This document shows positions 43,952-53,689 of a stretch of DNA of 64,000 bases, piece after piece. Within the stretch, counting starts at the first letter, position 1; each line of letters opens with the position of its first letter. The notes under the pieces were generated by a model. The model was not told the DNA's origin. It was given only the letters and a program-made list of their open reading frames with translations, and searched no databases. The position numbers were made by a program, and so were the translations under genes. Source of the stretch: DLKC01 sp002478885 (GTDB lineage Bacteria; Bacteroidota; Bacteroidia; Chitinophagales; Chitinophagaceae); the NCBI GenBank assembly GCA_046329585.1, contig JAXLUI010000001.1, forward strand, positions 2,294,001-2,358,000. Direction: 5' to 3'.

Positions 43952-46900
43952 ATGCTCAAAATACTGCAAACGAAAAATGCTTATGCTTTGAGAATATATA
44001 CGCTAATACTCATACTTTTCGCCGGCATAAATTCCTTTGCGCAATGGAAAAGTAGCTACGTTTTTTCCCGCATTACCAAGGGAACGGGTTTGGCATCAGA
44101 TGTAGTGAATGGTGCAGCACAAGATGCCGATGGTTACTTATGGTTTGCGACAGCTAATGGCTTGCAACGCTTCGACGGCACTCGCTTTATAACTATTAAA
44201 TACATTCCGGGCGACAGCACCTCCGTCCCTGAAGCTATGCCTGCAGGCATCTTGTTTGATTCGAAACAAAGGCTCTGGGTATTGTATTCGGGCAACCGGA
44301 TAGGTATTTTAGATTATCATAAATTCACTTTCAGACAAGCAAAGATCATATTACCTCCCGATGTAAGGAATAATAATATATACAGGTTAAGAGAAGAAAA
44401 AGATGGCAAGCTTACCATGCTCGTCGGCAATTACGGAATCATTACCTACAACGAAAAGGCGAACGCTTTCGCTGCAGCTTATAACGCTGTGCAATTTGAA
44501 GAAGGCAAAGCTGTTTTCGATCTTTGTTATGCAGGGCAGCCGGGTAATTATTGGGTTTCTTCCGAGAAAGGTTTTGATCTTTACAATAACGCATCTCAAA
44601 AAAGTGTAGGCGGGGATTTTACTCCATTTTTACAAAAGTTCAATAAGTTTTTAAAAGATGAAAAGGCAATGGGGCCCTCGGGTACGCATTACGATACCCT
44701 GGGAAACTTCTGGACGCTTATGTGGTCGGGAACAAGGGGTATACCTGATATCGTGCATTATAATACCAGGTCAAAAGCCTGGGACACTTATTCTTCAAGC
44801 CTGCTAACGTCAACAGGAGGGTATTTTGATATTGCCAATGTGCTCATTCAAAGCGACGGTACCGTTTGGGCTTATGGTGGCAATATTTTCGCAAGGCTGA
44901 ACAGCCAAACCAACAAATTTGAAGACGTAAGAAACGAATCGCTGCTTAATCATGGCACCATGATCGAGATCATTAACACGTTGTTCGAAGATAAAGACGG
45001 CAACATATGGATATGCACCACCAGTGGTTTGTATTACTTCAACCCGGGCAAACAATTTTTTGTGAACCTCATTAATGAAAGAAATGACAAAAGAAAATAC
45101 AGCAATTCGTCAGACGCAATTCTTCAACTAAGCAATGGCAATATCTTAACAACGGCTTGGGGTGCCGGAATATTTACTTATGATAGCAATTTTAATGTTA
45201 TACCCAATACCATTATCCCTGAACCCGAACGTAACCTGGGCATATCGGTCTGGGATATGCTCGAAAGAAAAAATGGCGATTTGTGGATGGCCATGCAGGA
45301 AGGGCGAATACGCGTGTTTAGCCAACAAACAAAAACAATGGTTGAAGAACGACTTGCGGTTTTTGAGCAACATACCGTCAGGCAACTTGCTGAAGACAGC
45401 CTTGGCAACATATGGATGGGAACACAAAGCGGGTTAGTTATTAAATGCGCCAACGCGAACTGGCGCGATACTTTGCACGCTTTCAGTCTTGTGCAGCGGT
45501 TAAAAGGTCACATCGTTAAACTTGCCGTTGACTCTCACGGTTACGTGTGGGCGTGCACCGATCGCTTTGGTGCTTTTAAACTTGACCCGCATTACGGCAA
45601 AATTGTTGATCATTATAGCGATCACTCGCCTGAAGACAGGCGCATAAATGTTGCAGGCGCATCGGATATTATGCAGTACAACGACAGCATTATGCTGCTT
45701 GCCTCTGGTACGGTCAATGAAATTAATCTCAATACAGGTAAAATCAGTTACGGCAATTTTAAAAGAGAGGATGTTATCGGCTATGCGGTAAGTTTTGTTA
45801 AGGATAAAACAGGTGCTGTGTGGGTAGGAACGTTTGACGGTTTATATCGTTATATCCCGGGTAAAAGATACATGACCTATTACGACGGTGAAGATGGTAT
45901 TACCGACACAAGATTTCAGCCTAACGCAACTGAACTATTAAGAGATGGCAAATTAATATTCGGAACAACAACAGGTCTGCTTATGATTGACCCGCACAAG
46001 CTAAAGATACCTGCATTCGCACCAACGGCAACAGTTTCAGAATTCAGGGTTTTTGATAAAGACCTTAACGCCGATTCATTGCTTAAACTCAGTAAAATTT
46101 CCTTGCCTTATTCCTCCAACTCACTATCATTTTATTTCACCACGTTCAACTACAACCACGAATTCCTGGTAAAGTATAAACTGGAAGGGCTCGACAAAAA
46201 CTGGAAAATTGCTTCAGAAAATGTGGCGCAATACAGTTATCTCGCCCCCGGCATGTACACCCTAAAGATTATCTCGCTCAGTGCTGGCGGAATTGAATCG
46301 GCCGAGCGCGATATTGTAATCGAAATTAACCCGCCTTTCTGGAGCTCATGGGGCTTTTACGGCCTGCTTATTCTTATAATTATAGGCATTCTTTATCTTA
46401 TTGACAGGGAGCGCATGAAGCGCATCCGCAGTACTCAACAAATACGATCAGAAATAGGTTTTAACCTTGCGACCGATGTGACTACAACGCTAAGCAATAT
46501 TAACCTGATGAGCGAAATGGCGAAAAGAAAGGCCGACAACGATATAGAACGATCCAAGGAACTTATTGAACAGATCAGCGAGAAAAGCAACAATATGATC
46601 ACCGCACTCGACGATATGCTGTGGAGCATTGATCCCTCCAATGATAAAATGGAAAAAATGTTGCAGCGCATGTCAGAATATGCCGACGCAATGAAGAAAA
46701 ACTTCGATTGCGAAATTACGTTGCAGGCAGAAGAAAGATTGAACACTGTTGATCTTAATATGAAGTTTCGTTATGGCCTTTTCAGTATTTTTAAAGAGGG
46801 ACTCAAAAGTATTATACAGTTGTCTGACGGTAAGCAAACATTGATAAATATTGATCTGTACAAAAACAAAGTGTTGCTAAAAATGCAGGACAATACAGCG

Positions 46901-47035
46901 CAGTATATTTCAGACATCAACAATTACCGCGTTGCGGAAGAAATGAAAAAACATGCGGAAGCCATGAGCGCAGAACTCGATTTGCAACAAGACAAAAACG
47001 GCATATACATCTTCCTCATGTTCCCCATAAAATAA
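43952..47035 (+). CDS. Propeller-type two-component sensor with degenerate kinase module
   Basis: A 1027-residue membrane protein. A leader (about 1-31, ending FAQ) is followed by two-component-regulator propeller repeats (e.g. DADGYLWFATANGLQRFDG), a Y_Y_Y-type Ig domain (about 705-790), one TM helix (about 796-818) and a HisKA_3-like dimerisation helix. Where active members have LHD, this protein has LAT with Ala at residue 840. The ATPase lacks the Asn of the N box (FKEGLKSI), the DxGxG box (KMQDNTAQ) and the second Gly box. It is probably a signalling pseudokinase. No regulator gene is adjacent. ATG 43952 is preferred over a TTG at 43913. Confidence 0.88.
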   Translation: MLKILQTKNAYALRIYTLILILFAGINSFAQWKSSYVFSRITKGTGLASDVVNGAAQDADGYLWFATANGLQRFDGTRFITIKYIPGDSTSVPEAMPAGILFDSKQRLWVLYSGNRIGILDYHKFTFRQAKIILPPDVRNNNIYRLREEKDGKLTMLVGNYGIITYNEKANAFAAAYNAVQFEEGKAVFDLCYAGQPGNYWVSSEKGFDLYNNASQKSVGGDFTPFLQKFNKFLKDEKAMGPSGTHYDTLGNFWTLMWSGTRGIPDIVHYNTRSKAWDTYSSSLLTSTGGYFDIANVLIQSDGTVWAYGGNIFARLNSQTNKFEDVRNESLLNHGTMIEIINTLFEDKDGNIWICTTSGLYYFNPGKQFFVNLINERNDKRKYSNSSDAILQLSNGNILTTAWGAGIFTYDSNFNVIPNTIIPEPERNLGISVWDMLERKNGDLWMAMQEGRIRVFSQQTKTMVEERLAVFEQHTVRQLAEDSLGNIWMGTQSGLVIKCANANWRDTLHAFSLVQRLKGHIVKLAVDSHGYVWACTDRFGAFKLDPHYGKIVDHYSDHSPEDRRINVAGASDIMQYNDSIMLLASGTVNEINLNTGKISYGNFKREDVIGYAVSFVKDKTGAVWVGTFDGLYRYIPGKRYMTYYDGEDGITDTRFQPNATELLRDGKLIFGTTTGLLMIDPHKLKIPAFAPTATVSEFRVFDKDLNADSLLKLSKISLPYSSNSLSFYFTTFNYNHEFLVKYKLEGLDKNWKIASENVAQYSYLAPGMYTLKIISLSAGGIESAERDIVIEINPPFWSSWGFYGLLILIIIGILYLIDRERMKRIRSTQQIRSEIGFNLATDVTTTLSNINLMSEMAKRKADNDIERSKELIEQISEKSNNMITALDDMLWSIDPSNDKMEKMLQRMSEYADAMKKNFDCEITLQAEERLNTVDLNMKFRYGLFSIFKEGLKSIIQLSDGKQTLINIDLYKNKVLLKMQDNTAQYISDINNYRVAEEMKKHAEAMSAELDLQQDKNGIYIFLMFPIK

Positions 47036-47047
47036 TTTGCTGTAATA

Positions 47048-47240
47048 ATGATCCCGGCGTTCAGCACTTTGGGCATCGGCTCTTGCGTCGCACTCTTGTA
47101 CCACGGAATCACCGGGCAACAGAAACGAAAACCGGCTTGGCAAAATAGCTCGCGACCGTTGCTGATCGCACATTGCTGCTATAAAGTACAAGAGTGCGAC
47201 GCAACCGAAGCCCGACCAGGGAACAAAAGCCTGGCTAATA
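47048..47240. repeat. Intergenic inverted repeat pair H
   Basis: Between the convergent sensor gene and a glycosyltransferase. Left core 47082-47101, right core 47186-47205; both give GTACAAGAGTGCGACGCAA on the same strand sense, so the arms are nearly identical. The outer ends ATCCCGGCG and AAAAGCCTGGC flank the two stop codons. Confidence 0.88.
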
Positions 47241-47260
47241 TATGGCTTCCTTACTGCGGT

Positions 47261-48397
47261 TTATTTGTACTGTTCCCAAATCCAGTGAAGCATTTGCTTT
47301 GCACCCTTTTCGTTGTTGAAATGAAATTCAAGTATACTTTTTCTCGCTTCGATTTCGTCGTCGGTGATTTTCTGATGAAACATTTGCGCAACAATATTAC
47401 TGAACGATTCGGCAGTTTCGGCTACAACACAAAGTTCTTCGAGGCCCGTTCCGGCTACCATGTTTTTATTTACAAGGCAATGACGGCCATTGAACAATGC
47501 ATTCAGCAGTTTGATCTGTATACCGGTATTGTTGAATGATGGAAGTATATTGATCTGGGCTTTCGCTATCATGTCCTGCATTTCCATTTCAGAAGGGTTC
47601 GCAACAAGGCAGGTGTGCATGTTTTGATGTGCGATTTTTTCAAGCGCAGCTGAAGGATTTTTGCCGGCCACAACAAACGGTATTTGCAACTTACCAAAAA
47701 CATGTTGCAATAACCATTTTGCAGCCTCGTCGTTTGAAGCAACGCTCAGGTCGCCATGGTACAAACAATAAGTACCCATGCCTGCCTGGCACCGAACCTC
47801 CCACGGCGGTATAAACAGGGGCAGGTAGTCGATGGTTTTACAATCAAAATGATCGCGGAAATATTGAGTATCTTTTTCGGTAACGGCCCAAAATGCGGTT
47901 GCTTTATTTACAAGCGCTCTTTCGTATTGAAACAAACGATTACTCTCCCAGCGATAGTACGCTTTATTAAAAAGATTGTGAGAGCAGGAATAAAGCCTTT
48001 GATAATAGCTGTGTTCTACATTATGAATACGAACAAATTTTTTCCTGCCATTAAAACGATGATCGATTGCAGGGTAAGTGCAATGTATACCCTCCATAAA
48101 AATCGGGTACTCGTCTTTAAGCAAATTTTGTAAAAGCGTTTCGTCGTTCCTGCTGGAAACAATGTAAGGCAAAGAAAAAGTAAAACCTTTATGGCCAGTA
48201 TTACGTGGATAGTAGTAAACCCTTTCGCAATATTTATTCAGTTCGGGTTGTTGGCCGCGGCCGTTATCAAAACAATGGAGGATAATTTTTACACCTTGTG
48301 ACTGTAATGCGGGAAGCTTATAAAAAAGGTCATAAACCCCGCCGTAGTTGGCAGGATATGGTACATCAAGACTGATTATATGTAAGTGCTTATCCAA
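47261..48397 (-). CDS. Glycosyltransferase, GT4-like
   Basis: A GT-B-fold transferase of 378 residues, probably adding a sugar to a surface glycan or lipid. The N-terminal domain starts LHIISLDVPYPANYGG with the Gly-rich donor loop, and the C-terminal domain has HGDLSVASNDEAAKWLL near 245 and INILPSFNNTGIQIKLLNAL near 300-318. The start is TTG at 48397 with no in-frame ATG near the domain border. It lies 15 bp after the next glycosyltransferase gene and forms an operon with it. Confidence 0.82.
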   Translation of the reverse strand: MDKHLHIISLDVPYPANYGGVYDLFYKLPALQSQGVKIILHCFDNGRGQQPELNKYCERVYYYPRNTGHKGFTFSLPYIVSSRNDETLLQNLLKDEYPIFMEGIHCTYPAIDHRFNGRKKFVRIHNVEHSYYQRLYSCSHNLFNKAYYRWESNRLFQYERALVNKATAFWAVTEKDTQYFRDHFDCKTIDYLPLFIPPWEVRCQAGMGTYCLYHGDLSVASNDEAAKWLLQHVFGKLQIPFVVAGKNPSAALEKIAHQNMHTCLVANPSEMEMQDMIAKAQINILPSFNNTGIQIKLLNALFNGRHCLVNKNMVAGTGLEELCVVAETAESFSNIVAQMFHQKITDDEIEARKSILEFHFNNEKGAKQMLHWIWEQYK

Positions 48398-48412
48398 TTT
48401 AATATTTGCAGA

Positions 48413-49504
48413 CTACAAGTTATCCTGGTAAAAAGCGAGCAGCCTTTTTTCCTCGCTGCCCCAGTTCAATTGTTCTCTTGCTTTAACACAGTTATTGCGC
48501 AATTGTTCATGCAAAGCGGCATCATCAAGTAACTTATTTATTGCAAAAGCGATTGTTTCGGACATTGTATCGCCGATCATTAATGCAACGTTATACTGAT
48601 CATTAATAAGCTTATACTCGGGGTAATTAACGCAAACCTGCGGCACACCGGCCATTATATAATCAAAAAACCTGTTTGACAATGAATAGAACTGGTTAAG
48701 CCCGGTTTGTTCAAAAATAGTGATTGCAATGTGCGCTGCGGGGGTTAACTGCCTTAGTGCAGCAGGTTCAACGTACCCCTTCAATTCTACTTTATCGTGT
48801 AGGTTATTTTCTTTTATGAGTTGCTTTGTTTGTTCGAAAAAATTTCCTTTGCCAAAAATAATTAGTTTCGCATTTACCATTTTCATGGCCGGTATCAATG
48901 TTTCAAAACTGCGGCCTTCATTAACTGCTCCCTGGTAAATGATGAAAGGCTGTTCTTGTTTCCTGCCTGCTGGCGCTAAGGTAATAAGCACGGGCAAGTT
49001 CCTTACTATGGCATAATTTACTCCATAACGCCGGTTTAATTCTTCCACGATAAAATTATTTACCGTGTAGCCGAGCCGGTATTTTGGCACCGCAAACTTT
49101 TCTACCGAGAGCCAGAATTTGTGTACGGAAGGCCTGGTAACAATTTCTTTTTGTTCGGTGAATAGTTCATGGGCATCATAAATTCTTTTGCAACCCTTAA
49201 GATACGATGCCAGCAAACATGGAATGATCGTGTCGAGATCGATGGCGCAAATAGCATCGGCCTTCTGAAATAGCAGCCAAAGAAAAAGACGCAGGTTATA
49301 TTCGGCATAAAATACGAATCCGCTGTTAAAAGCACACTGTATTCTTTTTTGCTGAAACGGCTGTGAAGAAAGTTCTTTTGAATCTTTTAATTTTCTGCCA
49401 GTAAGTATGACCTCGAAACCGTTATCGGCCAGTGTGCCGCAAATGCGTTGCATACGCTGGTCGTAAGTAAGATCATTGGTAACCGTGCAAATGATTTTTT
49501 TCAA
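48413..49504 (-). CDS. Glycosyltransferase, GT4 family
   Basis: A 363-residue GT-B glycosyltransferase. N-terminal domain: KKIICTVTNDLTYDQRM and DAICAIDLDTIIPCLLAS (about 88-105). C-terminal donor site: QGAVNEGRSFETLIPAM near 190 and YSLSNRFFDYIMAGVPQVC near 280-300. The start is a TTG at 49504, which keeps the first beta strand; no ATG is available. First of a two-gene unit, with an SRPBCC gene 30 bp upstream. Confidence 0.85.
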   Translation of the reverse strand: MKKIICTVTNDLTYDQRMQRICGTLADNGFEVILTGRKLKDSKELSSQPFQQKRIQCAFNSGFVFYAEYNLRLFLWLLFQKADAICAIDLDTIIPCLLASYLKGCKRIYDAHELFTEQKEIVTRPSVHKFWLSVEKFAVPKYRLGYTVNNFIVEELNRRYGVNYAIVRNLPVLITLAPAGRKQEQPFIIYQGAVNEGRSFETLIPAMKMVNAKLIIFGKGNFFEQTKQLIKENNLHDKVELKGYVEPAALRQLTPAAHIAITIFEQTGLNQFYSLSNRFFDYIMAGVPQVCVNYPEYKLINDQYNVALMIGDTMSETIAFAINKLLDDAALHEQLRNNCVKAREQLNWGSEEKRLLAFYQDNL

Positions 49505-49534
49505 AACAGGGGCAAAATAAGCAAATTGCGGGCA

Positions 49535-50008
49535 TCAGCTTAAGATAGATGTCCACCTGCCCGATTCGGCATAATCTTTTATTACGAAATTTCTTCGTGA
49601 GAGTAACCTGCGCATATAACCTGTGAGAAATAAATAACAAAAAATTTTGCCCGCAAAACCAAACGGAGCTTCGAAGAAAAAAACGTCCCGCATTGTTGTT
49701 ATACCGTTTTCAAAACTGAAATAATGCCGATGCCACATTAATTTAAAATCGCCCTTCAGCATCTCATCTTCAAAAAAATTATAGGGTTCCATCCGGGTGA
49801 TTTTAACCGCTAGTTGCCTTTTTCGCAAAAGATGCCTTGCCTGCCAGGTTACTGTTTCGTCTTTTTGAATAAGGCCGCTTGTTATGCCACCGATTGCCCT
49901 TTCGTCGGACTGCTGCATACTTATCTGGTGTACGTCAATACTTCGGCTAAGGTCGAAGACAACCTCGAGAGGTGCAGCAATGGAAGTAGTGAGTTTAATC
50001 TGCGGCAT
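49535..50008 (-). CDS. SRPBCC (START-like) family protein
   Basis: A 157-residue single-domain protein of the helix-grip fold, likely binding a small hydrophobic ligand. It opens with KLTTSIAAPLEVVFDLSRSIDVH, the typical first strand and helix, and ends with FLTGYMRRLLSRRNFVIKDYA, the long C-terminal helix. I chose ATG 50008; the frame extends to 50062 but that stretch is the core of a repeat unit. Ligand and role are unknown. Confidence 0.75.
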   Translation of the reverse strand: MPQIKLTTSIAAPLEVVFDLSRSIDVHQISMQQSDERAIGGITSGLIQKDETVTWQARHLLRKRQLAVKITRMEPYNFFEDEMLKGDFKLMWHRHYFSFENGITTMRDVFFFEAPFGFAGKIFCYLFLTGYMRRLLSRRNFVIKDYAESGRWTSILS

Positions 50009-50043
50009 TAGGCTGTATTGATCTGCTGAGGAAAGTTCAGAAC

Positions 50044-50098
50044 GCACAAGTGAGTGACACAACGAAGCTGATAGCAGCAGTACAGGCGGTTACCAAAT
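50044..50098 (+). repeat. Single repeat unit, right orientation, GTGAGTGACACAAC variant
   Basis: Core 50044-50063: GCACAAGTGAGTGACACAAC, followed by GAAGC. The only right-oriented unit of the variant subfamily in this window. Its outer end abuts the gcvT stop codon. Confidence 0.78.
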
Positions 50099-50100
50099 AA

Positions 50101-51192
50101 TTATGCAAACGGTGCCTTTACCACTTTTGCTTTTACGGGATTGTTGCGAATGGAAATAAAAATCTCGCTGTCTAATGAAGCATGCTCCACGTTAACATAA
50201 CCAAGGCCGATAGCTTTGCCAAGCGACGGAGCCTGTGTGCCGCTGGTTACTTTGCCGATATTATTACCCGCCGCATCAACAATGGGGTAATCGTGCCGCG
50301 GAATGCCACGTTCGATCATTTCAAAGCCAACGAGTTTACGTTTGATGCCTTCAGCTTTTTGCCGCGCGATAATGGGTTGCGCAGTGAATGCTGTTGCTTT
50401 ATTTAGTTTGGTGATCCAGCCAAGACCGCCTTCAAGAGGTGTAGTCGTATCATCGATATCGTTGCCATATAAACAGTAGCCCATTTCGAGACGAAGCGTG
50501 TCTCTTGCACCGAGGCCAATCGGCTGAATGCTTTGTGCAGCGCCTGCATTAAAAATGGCGTCCCAGATAGTATTTCCCGCATTGTCTTTGTCTTCAAAAT
50601 AAATTTCAACACCACCTGAACCGGTGTAACCTGTTGCGCTGATAAGCACATTGTCAACCCCTGCAAAACGCCCTTTTACAAAAGTGTAATATTTAAGGTT
50701 GAGGATGTCTATATCGGTAAGTGGCTGAAGAATCTTGCAAGCATTGGGGCCTTGTATCGCCAGTAAACAGGTTTTGTCGCTAATGTTGTGCATTTCTACA
50801 TTGTTAGTGTTATGCGCAACAATCCAGTTCCAGTCTTTTTCAATGTTTGAGGCATTTACCACCAGCATGTACACTTTATTTTCCTCGATGCAATAAACGA
50901 TAAGATCGTCAACAATGCCGCCTTCGTTATTGGTAAGACAACTGTATTGGGCTTTACCGTTGCTGATCTTTGAAGCGTCGTTGGTGGTAACGCGTTGAAT
51001 AAGGTCGAGTGCATTTTCACCTTTTAAAATAAACTCACCCATGTGGCTCACGTCGAAAACACCGGCGTTGTTACGAACCGCGGCGTGCTCTGCATTAATG
51101 CCCGCATAGCTGATAGGCATATTATAACCTGCGAATTCGGCCATTTTTGCACCTAGTGCAATGTGTTTTTCCGTGAAGGGCGTATTTTTCAT
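50101..51192 (-). CDS. gcvT: Glycine cleavage system T protein (aminomethyltransferase)
   Basis: Transfers the methylene unit from aminomethyl-H-protein to tetrahydrofolate. 363 residues, standard length. N-terminal MPISYAGINAEH and FDVSHMGEF (about 25-53), GGIVDDLIVY near 92 with the catalytic Asp, TGYTGSGGVEIYFE near 185, and LRLEMGYCLYGNDID near 230. No gcvH or gcvP gene is adjacent, as is common in Bacteroidota. Confidence 0.96.
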   Translation of the reverse strand: MKNTPFTEKHIALGAKMAEFAGYNMPISYAGINAEHAAVRNNAGVFDVSHMGEFILKGENALDLIQRVTTNDASKISNGKAQYSCLTNNEGGIVDDLIVYCIEENKVYMLVVNASNIEKDWNWIVAHNTNNVEMHNISDKTCLLAIQGPNACKILQPLTDIDILNLKYYTFVKGRFAGVDNVLISATGYTGSGGVEIYFEDKDNAGNTIWDAIFNAGAAQSIQPIGLGARDTLRLEMGYCLYGNDIDDTTTPLEGGLGWITKLNKATAFTAQPIIARQKAEGIKRKLVGFEMIERGIPRHDYPIVDAAGNNIGKVTSGTQAPSLGKAIGLGYVNVEHASLDSEIFISIRNNPVKAKVVKAPFA

Positions 51193-51261
51193 TTCAACCG
51201 TTTTGATTGCGACAAAAATAGGTGAGTTGATCAGCTAAAAAAAATTGCCGCGAAAGACAAT

Positions 51262-51470
51262 TATTATTGGCCTGGCTAATGTTTTTCAATTGAGCTGCTG
51301 TTGCGTCGCACACTTGTATCCATGAACAACCATGCGCTATCAACCGCGGGCTGTGAGTTTTTGATATAAGGCTTCCCGTTTGCAACGGGTTAGTTGCTTT
51401 TAGCTCAACCGTATAAGTGTGCGACGCAACGGAAGCCGAAATACATTCCGTTGCCGAGTTCAAAAAAAAA
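51262..51470. repeat. Intergenic inverted repeat pair I
   Basis: Between gcvT (start) and the transketolase gene (end), both leftward. Left core 51300-51319 (GCACACTTGTAT), right core 51411-51430 (GTATAAGTGTGC). The arms share the GTGTGC variant. Outer ends GGCCTGGCT and GCCGAGTTCAAAAAAA. No gene in the 51193-51523 gap. Confidence 0.85.
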
Positions 51471-51474
51471 ACAA

Positions 51475-51505
51475 AAAAGCAGCCTTCGGGGCTGCTTGTG
51501 TTTTT
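51475..51505 (-). terminator. Transketolase-gene terminator
   Basis: AAGCAGCC (51477-51484) pairs with GGCTGCTT (51490-51497) with a TTCGG loop, flanked by an A-run on the left (T-run on the transcribed minus strand). It lies right after the leftward stop codon. Confidence 0.85.
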
Positions 51506-51523
51506 TTAGAAAGTTTAGTCTTT

Positions 51524-52366
51524 TTAATAATCACCAAGGGTTTCAGGCAACTGCGCAAGGGCCTTGGCCAGTTGATCGTTGTTGGGAGCAATGCCATGCC
51601 ATTCGTGGCTGCCTTCCATAAAATCTACGCCTTTGCCCATTTCTGTTTTCATAAGAATGCAAACGGGCTGGCCATTGCCGGTAAGCGATTTTGCTTTATC
51701 GAGGGTTGCCACTACATCGTCCATATCATTTCCATTCATTTCGATAACAACCCAACCGAACGCTGCGAACTTTATATGCAGATCGCCCAGGTTCATTACC
51801 TTACTGGTAGGGCCGTCAATTTGTTGTCCGTTCCAGTCTATAGTGGAAATCAGGTTGTCGACTTTAAGGTGTGTGGCGCTCATGATAGCCTCCCAAACCT
51901 GGCCTTCGTCTAATTCACCGTCGCCATGAAGAGAGAAAACGAGGTGGTTGTCGCCATTAAGTTTTTTAGACAGTGCAGCACCTATGGCAACGCTCATTCC
52001 CTGCCCGAGGGAACCGCTTGCGATTCTTACACCGGGCAAATGCTCATGAGTAGCCGGGTGACCCTGCAAACGGGTATTTAGCTTACGAAATGTGGCCAGT
52101 TCTTTTACATCAAAATAACCTGAACGTGCAAGCACTGAATAAAACACCGGTGATATATGGCCGTTAGACAGGAAAAATACGTCTTCGTTAACCGCATCCA
52201 TATTGAAGGAGGGATTATGTTCCATTGTATTGAAATAGAGTGCTGTTAAAAAATCAGCACAGCCTAAAGAACCGCCCGGGTGGCCACTTTGAACAGCATG
52301 AACCATTCGTACAATATCCCTTCTCACCTGCGTTGCAATATCTTTTAGCTTAGTTACAGATTCCAT
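51524..52366 (-). CDS. Transketolase, N-terminal (TPP-binding) subunit
   Basis: The thiamine-diphosphate domain of transketolase as its own chain (280 residues). HPGGSLGCADFLTALYF near 29-45, GHISPVFYSVLA near 68, GSLGQGMSVAIGAA near 115, and the Mg/TPP-binding HGDGELDEGQVWEA near 145. In organisms with a split transketolase the C-terminal half is usually the next gene; here it is not adjacent, so the partner must lie elsewhere. Confidence 0.92.
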   Translation of the reverse strand: MESVTKLKDIATQVRRDIVRMVHAVQSGHPGGSLGCADFLTALYFNTMEHNPSFNMDAVNEDVFFLSNGHISPVFYSVLARSGYFDVKELATFRKLNTRLQGHPATHEHLPGVRIASGSLGQGMSVAIGAALSKKLNGDNHLVFSLHGDGELDEGQVWEAIMSATHLKVDNLISTIDWNGQQIDGPTSKVMNLGDLHIKFAAFGWVVIEMNGNDMDDVVATLDKAKSLTGNGQPVCILMKTEMGKGVDFMEGSHEWHGIAPNNDQLAKALAQLPETLGDY

Positions 52367-52542
52367 CAGTTAGATATTTAAAAGCGGCAAAGCTAAGGGT
52401 TTAAACTAATTGTTCCTTACCCATTAATAGTCAAAAAAATTAAACATATAAAATTGATTGTGATACGAATTTATGCCCTACATTCGCTTTGGCTTGATTT
52501 CTGCTGCTTGTCGCAAGGGGCATTTTCCAAAATATAATCAGC

Positions 52543-53685
52543 ATGATTTTAGTTGCAACCGGAACATTTATTGCTTTTGTCATAACCTTCTTTATAATGC
52601 CATTTATTATAAGGATTGCCAAGATCAATAAATTGTTTGACATACCAGACGAAAGAAAAACACATACTTATCCAATTTCTTCACTTGGCGGCGTGGGCAT
52701 TATTACAGGGTTAGCTATAAGTCTGTTACTCGTTTCAGACTTCACCCTCGGGAACTCTGAATTTCAGTACTACCTGGCTTGCTTTTTCATCATTTTTATA
52801 TTAGGCGTTATTGACGATATTTTCGTGCTGCACCCACTCAAAAAGGTTTTCGGCCAATTGGTTGTGGCCTCCATTCTTACGGCCAAAACGCATCTCCTGA
52901 TCTCCAATCTCGAAGGCCTTGCAGGCGTGTTGGAGATGAACGGCACGTTTAGCTATATTGTTAGTTTCTTTACCATTATACTTGTGATCAATTCTTTCAA
53001 TCTTATTGATGGCGTGGACGGCCTTGCGGGCTCGCTCGGACTTATTTCTTCGCTGTCATTTGGACTATTTTTTTACATCAACAATAATATACCATTCGCT
53101 GTTCTAGGCTTTACCATGAGCGGTTCGCTTCTGGCTTTTCTCTGTTATAATTTTCCGCCAGCCAAGATCTTTATGGGCGATTCAGGCTCTATGATGATAG
53201 GTCTTGTGAACGCGATACTGTTCATCAAGTTTGTTCAAACAGCCGGCTCTGCTACTGCCTACCCCGTATCATCCTCTATTGGCATAGGTTTCTGCTTTAT
53301 CATTATTCCGCTGTTAGATGTATTAAGAGTCTTTATTATAAGACTTACCAAAGGTGTTTCCCCATTCGCACCCGATCGGAATCACCTGCACCACCTGCTG
53401 TTGAACAGGGGGCTGAGTCATACTTCGGTAACTATTTTGCTGTCTGTGTCGGCTGTATGTTTTGCTGTATTCGGCTTTTTTATTCAATACCTTAATATAA
53501 ACCTTACAGCACTTATTTTAATAATGGTCTTTTTCAGTGGTGTTTTTGTAGTAAAGTATTTCGCCCAACCGAAAAAACACCTGCATGTGGTTGATGCAGA
53601 GGAACTGGAGCCTGCCAGTCTTCAAAATACTAAAGTGCTTACCCTTTTTCATAATAAAGACAAAGCTGCATTAAAAGAAGAATAA
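52543..53685 (+). CDS. WecA/TagO-like undecaprenyl-phosphate sugar-1-phosphate transferase
   Basis: Polytopic membrane enzyme of 380 residues that starts a surface glycan by transferring a HexNAc-1-phosphate to undecaprenyl phosphate. Family motifs: DIPDERKTH (about 32-40), the second-cytoplasmic-loop Asp pair near DDIFVLHP, NLIDGVDGLAG near 150, FMGDSGSM near 210, and the basic HLHH in DRNHLHHLL near 283. About eleven helices. Its product would feed glycosyltransferases such as the pair encoded at 47.3-49.5 kb (inference). Confidence 0.92.
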   Translation: MILVATGTFIAFVITFFIMPFIIRIAKINKLFDIPDERKTHTYPISSLGGVGIITGLAISLLLVSDFTLGNSEFQYYLACFFIIFILGVIDDIFVLHPLKKVFGQLVVASILTAKTHLLISNLEGLAGVLEMNGTFSYIVSFFTIILVINSFNLIDGVDGLAGSLGLISSLSFGLFFYINNNIPFAVLGFTMSGSLLAFLCYNFPPAKIFMGDSGSMMIGLVNAILFIKFVQTAGSATAYPVSSSIGIGFCFIIIPLLDVLRVFIIRLTKGVSPFAPDRNHLHHLLLNRGLSHTSVTILLSVSAVCFAVFGFFIQYLNINLTALILIMVFFSGVFVVKYFAQPKKHLHVVDAEELEPASLQNTKVLTLFHNKDKAALKEE

Positions 53686-53689
53686 TACT

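Noticed and set aside
47048..47539. Rightward frames of up to 163 codons between the sensor and glycosyltransferase genes
   Set aside because: They consist of repeat pair H plus the antisense of the glycosyltransferase 3' end.
51194..51463. Leftward 89-codon frame between gcvT and the transketolase gene
   Set aside because: It is translated repeat pair I with no domain-like features.
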